Assembly (NCBI GenBank): GCA_052148155.1
Contig: JBKQIY010000062.1
Span: 1 to 28,062, forward strand
Source: JBBQER01 sp052148155
GTDB taxonomy: Bacteria > Actinomycetota > Acidimicrobiia > IMCC26256 > PALSA-610
DNA length: 28,062 bases
Reading direction: 5' to 3'
Part shown: one piece after another, positions 25,978-28,062 of the stretch
Numbering within the stretch: the first letter of the stretch is position 1
How the letters are laid out: the number at the start of each line of letters is the position of its first letter
Notes under the pieces: generated by a model
Seen by the model: the letters and a program-made list of their open reading frames with translations, nothing else
The model's database searches: none
Told to the model about the DNA's origin: nothing
Position numbers and translations under genes: made by a program

Positions 25978-26013
25978 TCGCGACCCGCCACCGGCCAGTG
26001 CGACGGGTCGTGA
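25978..26013 (+). repeat. Extra hairpin of the repeat family (partial copy 4)
   Basis: TCGCGACCCG (25978-25987) pairs with CGGGTCGTGA (26004-26013), one G-U pair, loop of 16. It repeats the stem of the 116-bp element only 14 bp after copy 3, but no CTAG/TCAAGGTTC end follows, so it is a solitary hairpin or truncated copy. Confidence 0.6.
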
Positions 26014-26120
26014 CAGACGGGCCCGTGAAGACGCCCATCTGGTCGTAATACTCGCGTTCCTCATGTAAGGGTACAAGTAGTACAAAGAGGTGGTACCGAC
26101 GGGTGACGCCCGAGGCTCGG

Positions 26121-26163
26121 AGCGGAGCGTGTGGACGATGTCCCGGACCCGGAGCGCTCCGCT
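26121..26163. repeat. Perfect 9-bp inverted repeat upstream of the ClpN regulator
   Basis: AGCGGAGCG (26121-26129) pairs with CGCTCCGCT (26155-26163) across a 25-nt loop. It lies about 50 bp before the promoter at 26218. No U-tract; could be a second regulatory site or a hairpin end of something lost. Confidence 0.5.
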
Positions 26164-26214
26164 AGGGGGGCAGAGTCGGGTCGCACTGCTGCGAACCGAC
26201 TAGGCGTCAATCTG

Positions 26215-26255
26215 AAGTTGACGAACTTCATTCGTCAACTTATGGTTGACGAATG
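26215..26255 (+). promoter_or_regulatory. Promoter with palindromic operator of the ClpN-HTH gene, probably leaderless
   Basis: TTGACG (26218-26223) and TATGGT (26241-26246) are 17 bp apart, a good -35/-10 pair, and the predicted start falls at about the A of the ATG at 26253, so the mRNA would be leaderless; indeed no Shine-Dalgarno exists. Laid over it is a perfect 11-bp palindrome, AAGTTGACGAA (26215-26225) and TTCGTCAACTT (26231-26241), 5-nt centre, plus a third half-site TGGTTGACGAA (26243-26253) ending on the start codon. A protein bound here would block polymerase. Autoregulation by the gene's own HTH is inference. Confidence 0.65.
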
Positions 26256-26942
26256 ATTCCCGCGCCGAACCTCCAGGAGCTGATCGACATCGTCCGGGCC
26301 GACGCGCCCACCAACAACGCTCTGGACCAGCTTGCCCAGGCGTCGCGTACCGTCGCCGACCTCGAGGAGATCAGCGACGCGCTCCTCGGCCACTTTGTCG
26401 ACCGCTGCCGACACAGCGGTCTGTCGTGGTCAGAGATCAGTGGTGCTCTAGGCGTGAGTAAGCAGGCTGCCCACAAGCGCTTCTCGGTGGTCCCGACGTT
26501 CGAGCGGTTCACGTTACGCGCCCAAGCCGTGATGCGAAGTTCAGCCGACCAAGCGCGGGCACTCGGGCACGGCTACGTGGGAACCGAGCATCTGCTGCTC
26601 GCCTTGTTCGAACCGGTCGAGTCCGTGGCGGCCCAAGTCATGAGCGAAACCGGGATCACCTACGCGCGATGCGAAGCACAGATCTTGACCTACACCCCCA
26701 AGGGCCCCCGTGCTGTGACGGCCAAGCCTCCGTTCACCCCAAAAGCGGTCGACGTACTTCGCCGTGCCAACGACCAAGCCCTGCAACTCGGACACAACTA
26801 CGTCGGTACCGAACATCTCCTGCTCTCCCTCTTCGGGGACGCCGACGCTCTTTCGGCCAAGACGCTCACCGCTCTCGATGTCGGCTATGACGACATCAGG
26901 GACCGGATCATCGAAAAGCTCTCCGGATTCACGAACCCCTGA
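26253..26942 (+). CDS. HTH regulator with two Clp N-terminal repeats
   Basis: 229 residues. Residues 1-50 are helical (NLQELIDIVRADAPTNNA). A helix-turn-helix lies at about 58-77 (LSWSEISGALGVSKQAAHKR). Then come two ClpN repeats: about 86-145 with ARALGHGYVGTEHLLLALFE and about 162-225 with ALQLGHNYVGTEHLLLSLFG, the GHxYVGTEHLLL signature of ClpC/ClpA N-domains. There is no AAA+ ATPase. It probably binds DNA and also something the ClpC N-domain recognises, such as arginine-phosphorylated or damaged proteins or an adaptor; that link is inferred. The start is fixed by the leaderless promoter at 26215-26255. Confidence 0.85.
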   Translation: MIPAPNLQELIDIVRADAPTNNALDQLAQASRTVADLEEISDALLGHFVDRCRHSGLSWSEISGALGVSKQAAHKRFSVVPTFERFTLRAQAVMRSSADQARALGHGYVGTEHLLLALFEPVESVAAQVMSETGITYARCEAQILTYTPKGPRAVTAKPPFTPKAVDVLRRANDQALQLGHNYVGTEHLLLSLFGDADALSAKTLTALDVGYDDIRDRIIEKLSGFTNP

Positions 26943-26955
26943 CGACTCGCCAGCA

Positions 26956-26972
26956 CCTCGACCGCGTCGAGG
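26956..26972 (+). terminator. Hairpin after the ClpN regulator
   Basis: CCTCGA (26956-26961) pairs with TCGAGG (26967-26972), loop CCGCG, 13 nt after the stop. No U-run follows, so it is a candidate only. Confidence 0.35.
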
Positions 26973-27165
26973 AACCGGCCCAGATCCGAGCGCCAACTCA
27001 GATCCGTGAACCCCGACGGCGACTTCGGCTGTCGTGCCCTGTTCGTTCGTCCGCGGTGATGATCGAGGAACAGACGAAGCCCGCTCTGGCTGCGGGGCTG
27101 GGTGGCGTCTCGAGCTCGAACGTTCGGCTTGGATCTGTGCGTCGTCGGCGGGAGCCGACCGCGAG

Positions 27166-27357
27166 TCATGTGCCGGGGTCAGGTCGCTCGACCCGCGAGC
27201 GCAGCGCTTCGGCGGTGGTGGGCATGGCGGCGATTTCGTCTGCACAGCGGCGGCTCGCCGTCCGATCGTCCGCGGTGTCAGTCGCGCGCCGCACTGCGGC
27301 GTGCTGGCCCCTCCCGAGGTCCTCTGGGCGAACTGAGAGCATTCCTAGATCCCGCAC
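27166..27357 (-). pseudogene. Possible C-terminal remnant of a GT1-type glycosyltransferase
   Basis: A 63-codon minus frame ends ASRRCADEIAAMPTTAEAL plus a short tail, and has AAVRRATDTADD before it. This resembles the last helices of macrolide-type glycosyltransferases (AAVRRLLDDP...ARRLAEEIAAMPTPAEAV). The nucleotide-sugar site and the rest of the protein are missing. There is an ATG at 27355-27357 but no clear ribosome binding site. Resemblance is short, so this is a weak call. Confidence 0.3.
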
Positions 27358-27428
27358 CTCGCCGTCGATGCCTGGGCGCGGCCTTCCACGGGTGTGCCAA
27401 ACGCGCGCTGTACTTTCGTCCGAGACAG

Positions 27429-27474
27429 AGCGGGTGACGGGAATCGAACCCGCATCACCAGCTTGGAAGATTGG
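27429..27474 (-). tRNA. 3' half of a tRNA-Gly(TCC), partial; possible attachment site
   Basis: On the minus strand the sequence is a normal tRNA from the anticodon loop to the acceptor end: loop CTTCCAA (27463-27469, anticodon TCC at 27465-27467), 3' anticodon stem GCTGG, T arm GCGGG-TTCGATT-CCCGT, acceptor CACCCGC (27430-27436) and discriminator T. No CCA is encoded. The 5' anticodon strand reads CCAAT (27470-27474), giving a mismatch and a wobble, and beyond it there is no D arm or 5' acceptor strand. Such 3' halves are typical scars where a tyrosine-recombinase element has integrated in a tRNA gene. Not a functional tRNA. Confidence 0.7.
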
Positions 27475-27722
27475 CCAGCCGGATTTCGGCGGACGTTGGC
27501 GGAGCGTTTCTGCAGGTCACAGCGTTTCGCATACGGCGTCGGATGACCTCGGATTTCCCCGGCCGCGCGATGGACGCGCGATGGAAACGGTCAATTCGGA
27601 GGCTGCAGCTCGACACTCATCTCGAGTTGCGGCGCGCGCTGCGGGTCGAAGAGTCCGAGAGTCGCGCCGAGCCGGCGCGTGCGATCGGCGCGCACAGAGA
27701 AGGACCAGGGGGGACGACCTCG
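27475..27722. other. Short gene-free stretch beside the tRNA fragment
   Basis: About 250 bp between the tRNA fragment and the stop of the DHFR-like gene. It has CGCGCGATGGACGCGCGATGGA, a local 11-bp direct repeat near 27566-27587 (GCGCGATGGAC, then GCGCGATGGAA). Recombinase arm sites might lie here if the tRNA fragment is an attachment site; none can be defined. Confidence 0.35.
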
Positions 27723-28062
27723 TCATCGGGTGAACGTGAGGTGGGTGACGCCGCGGGGCGTCGAGACTGCCTCCACGTCGTACTGCTGCTCCAACGCCTC
27801 CAGGCCGTCCCACAGCCGAACACCGCGGCCGAGCAGGATCGGCACCTGCACGACGTGCAGGTGGTCGACGAGACCGGCAGCGATGAACGCGCGCATCATG
27901 GTCGGGCCCCCGCCGATGCGGACGTCCTGACCGGCGGCTGCGTCCCGCGCCACCTCGAGTGCATCCGCTGGCGCGGCGTCGAGGAAGTGGAACGTCGTAC
28001 CACCCTCCATCTCCCACGACGGGTGCGGACGGTGGGTCAGGACGTACGTCGGCGTGTGGAAC
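27723..28062 (-). CDS. Dihydrofolate-reductase-like RibD C-terminal domain protein (partial)
   Basis: The reading frame enters from the right edge and ends at TGA 27723-27725; 112 residues are visible and the N-terminal part lies outside. The segment starts HTPTYVLTHRPHPSWEMEGG, then TTFHFLDAAPADALE, AGQDVRIGGGPTMMRAFIAA, GLVDHLHVVQVPILLGRG and VRLWDGL. This is the C-terminal two thirds of the YyaP/YwjB-type deaminase-reductase family; GGGPTMM binds the NADPH diphosphate. The protein would be a small NADPH-dependent reductase of unknown substrate. If the tRNA fragment is an attachment site in the predicted orientation, this gene may belong to the inserted element. Confidence 0.85.
   Translation of the reverse strand, partial: FHTPTYVLTHRPHPSWEMEGGTTFHFLDAAPADALEVARDAAAGQDVRIGGGPTMMRAFIAAGLVDHLHVVQVPILLGRGVRLWDGLEALEQQYDVEAVSTPRGVTHLTFTR

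Overview
The window is about two-thirds G+C, uses GTG and TTG starts, and carries an F420-type luciferase-like oxidoreductase, TAT and lipoprotein exports, a GH78 enzyme, a GTG-started NHL protein and a ClpN-repeat regulator. This points to a chromosomal segment of a high-GC actinobacterium. The class Acidimicrobiia or a relative is my inference, not something the sequence proves. I see no complete mobile element, rRNA operon, intact tRNA or CRISPR array.

Layout. 1-606: the possible tail of a gene, then apparently non-coding DNA. 607-1527 (-): LLM-class oxidoreductase. 1705-6477 (+): a tight four-gene run of a ketol-acid-reductoisomerase-like protein, a Gfo/Idh/MocA dehydrogenase, a CDF zinc-type exporter and a phytoene-desaturase-like FAD protein. 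6478-9382: gene-poor DNA with one small membrane protein, a possible GGDEF remnant and two copies of a ~116-bp repeat. 9383-10711 (+): membrane-anchored NHL propeller. 10727-13519 (-): exported GH78 enzyme. 13654-16547 (-): two overlapping genes forming a split PEP-synthase-like phosphotransferase, one subunit fused to a cyclic-nucleotide-binding domain. 16548-17392: gene-free. 17393-17923 (+): small membrane protein. 18220-21584 (-): OsmC protein, flavoprotein, cyclase remnant and APH-family kinase-like protein. 21846-24998 (-): substrate-binding lipoprotein followed by a GH63-type glycosidase, apparently one operon. 25109-25626 (+): broken Stf0-like sulfotransferase. 25848-26013: a third repeat copy with an extra hairpin. 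26253-26942 (+): HTH + ClpN-repeat regulator behind a palindromic, apparently leaderless promoter. 27166-28062: a possible glycosyltransferase remnant, a 3'-half tRNA-Gly(TCC) and a partial RibD-C/DHFR-like gene.

How it works together. The gene-poor stretches are graveyards: sulfotransferase, class III cyclase, GGDEF, glycosyltransferase and a gene upstream of 1705 all survive only as pieces. The 40-nt tRNA 3' fragment ends inside the anticodon loop, as attachment-site scars do, so the right end may border an integrated element. Three things stand out as possibly undescribed: (1) a dispersed 116-117-bp repeat with a perfect hairpin at one end and three GRTTC boxes at 11-bp period at the other; (2) a KARI-like protein that keeps the fold motifs but has lost the catalytic His and Lys; (3) the split phosphotransferase with a built-in cNMP sensor.
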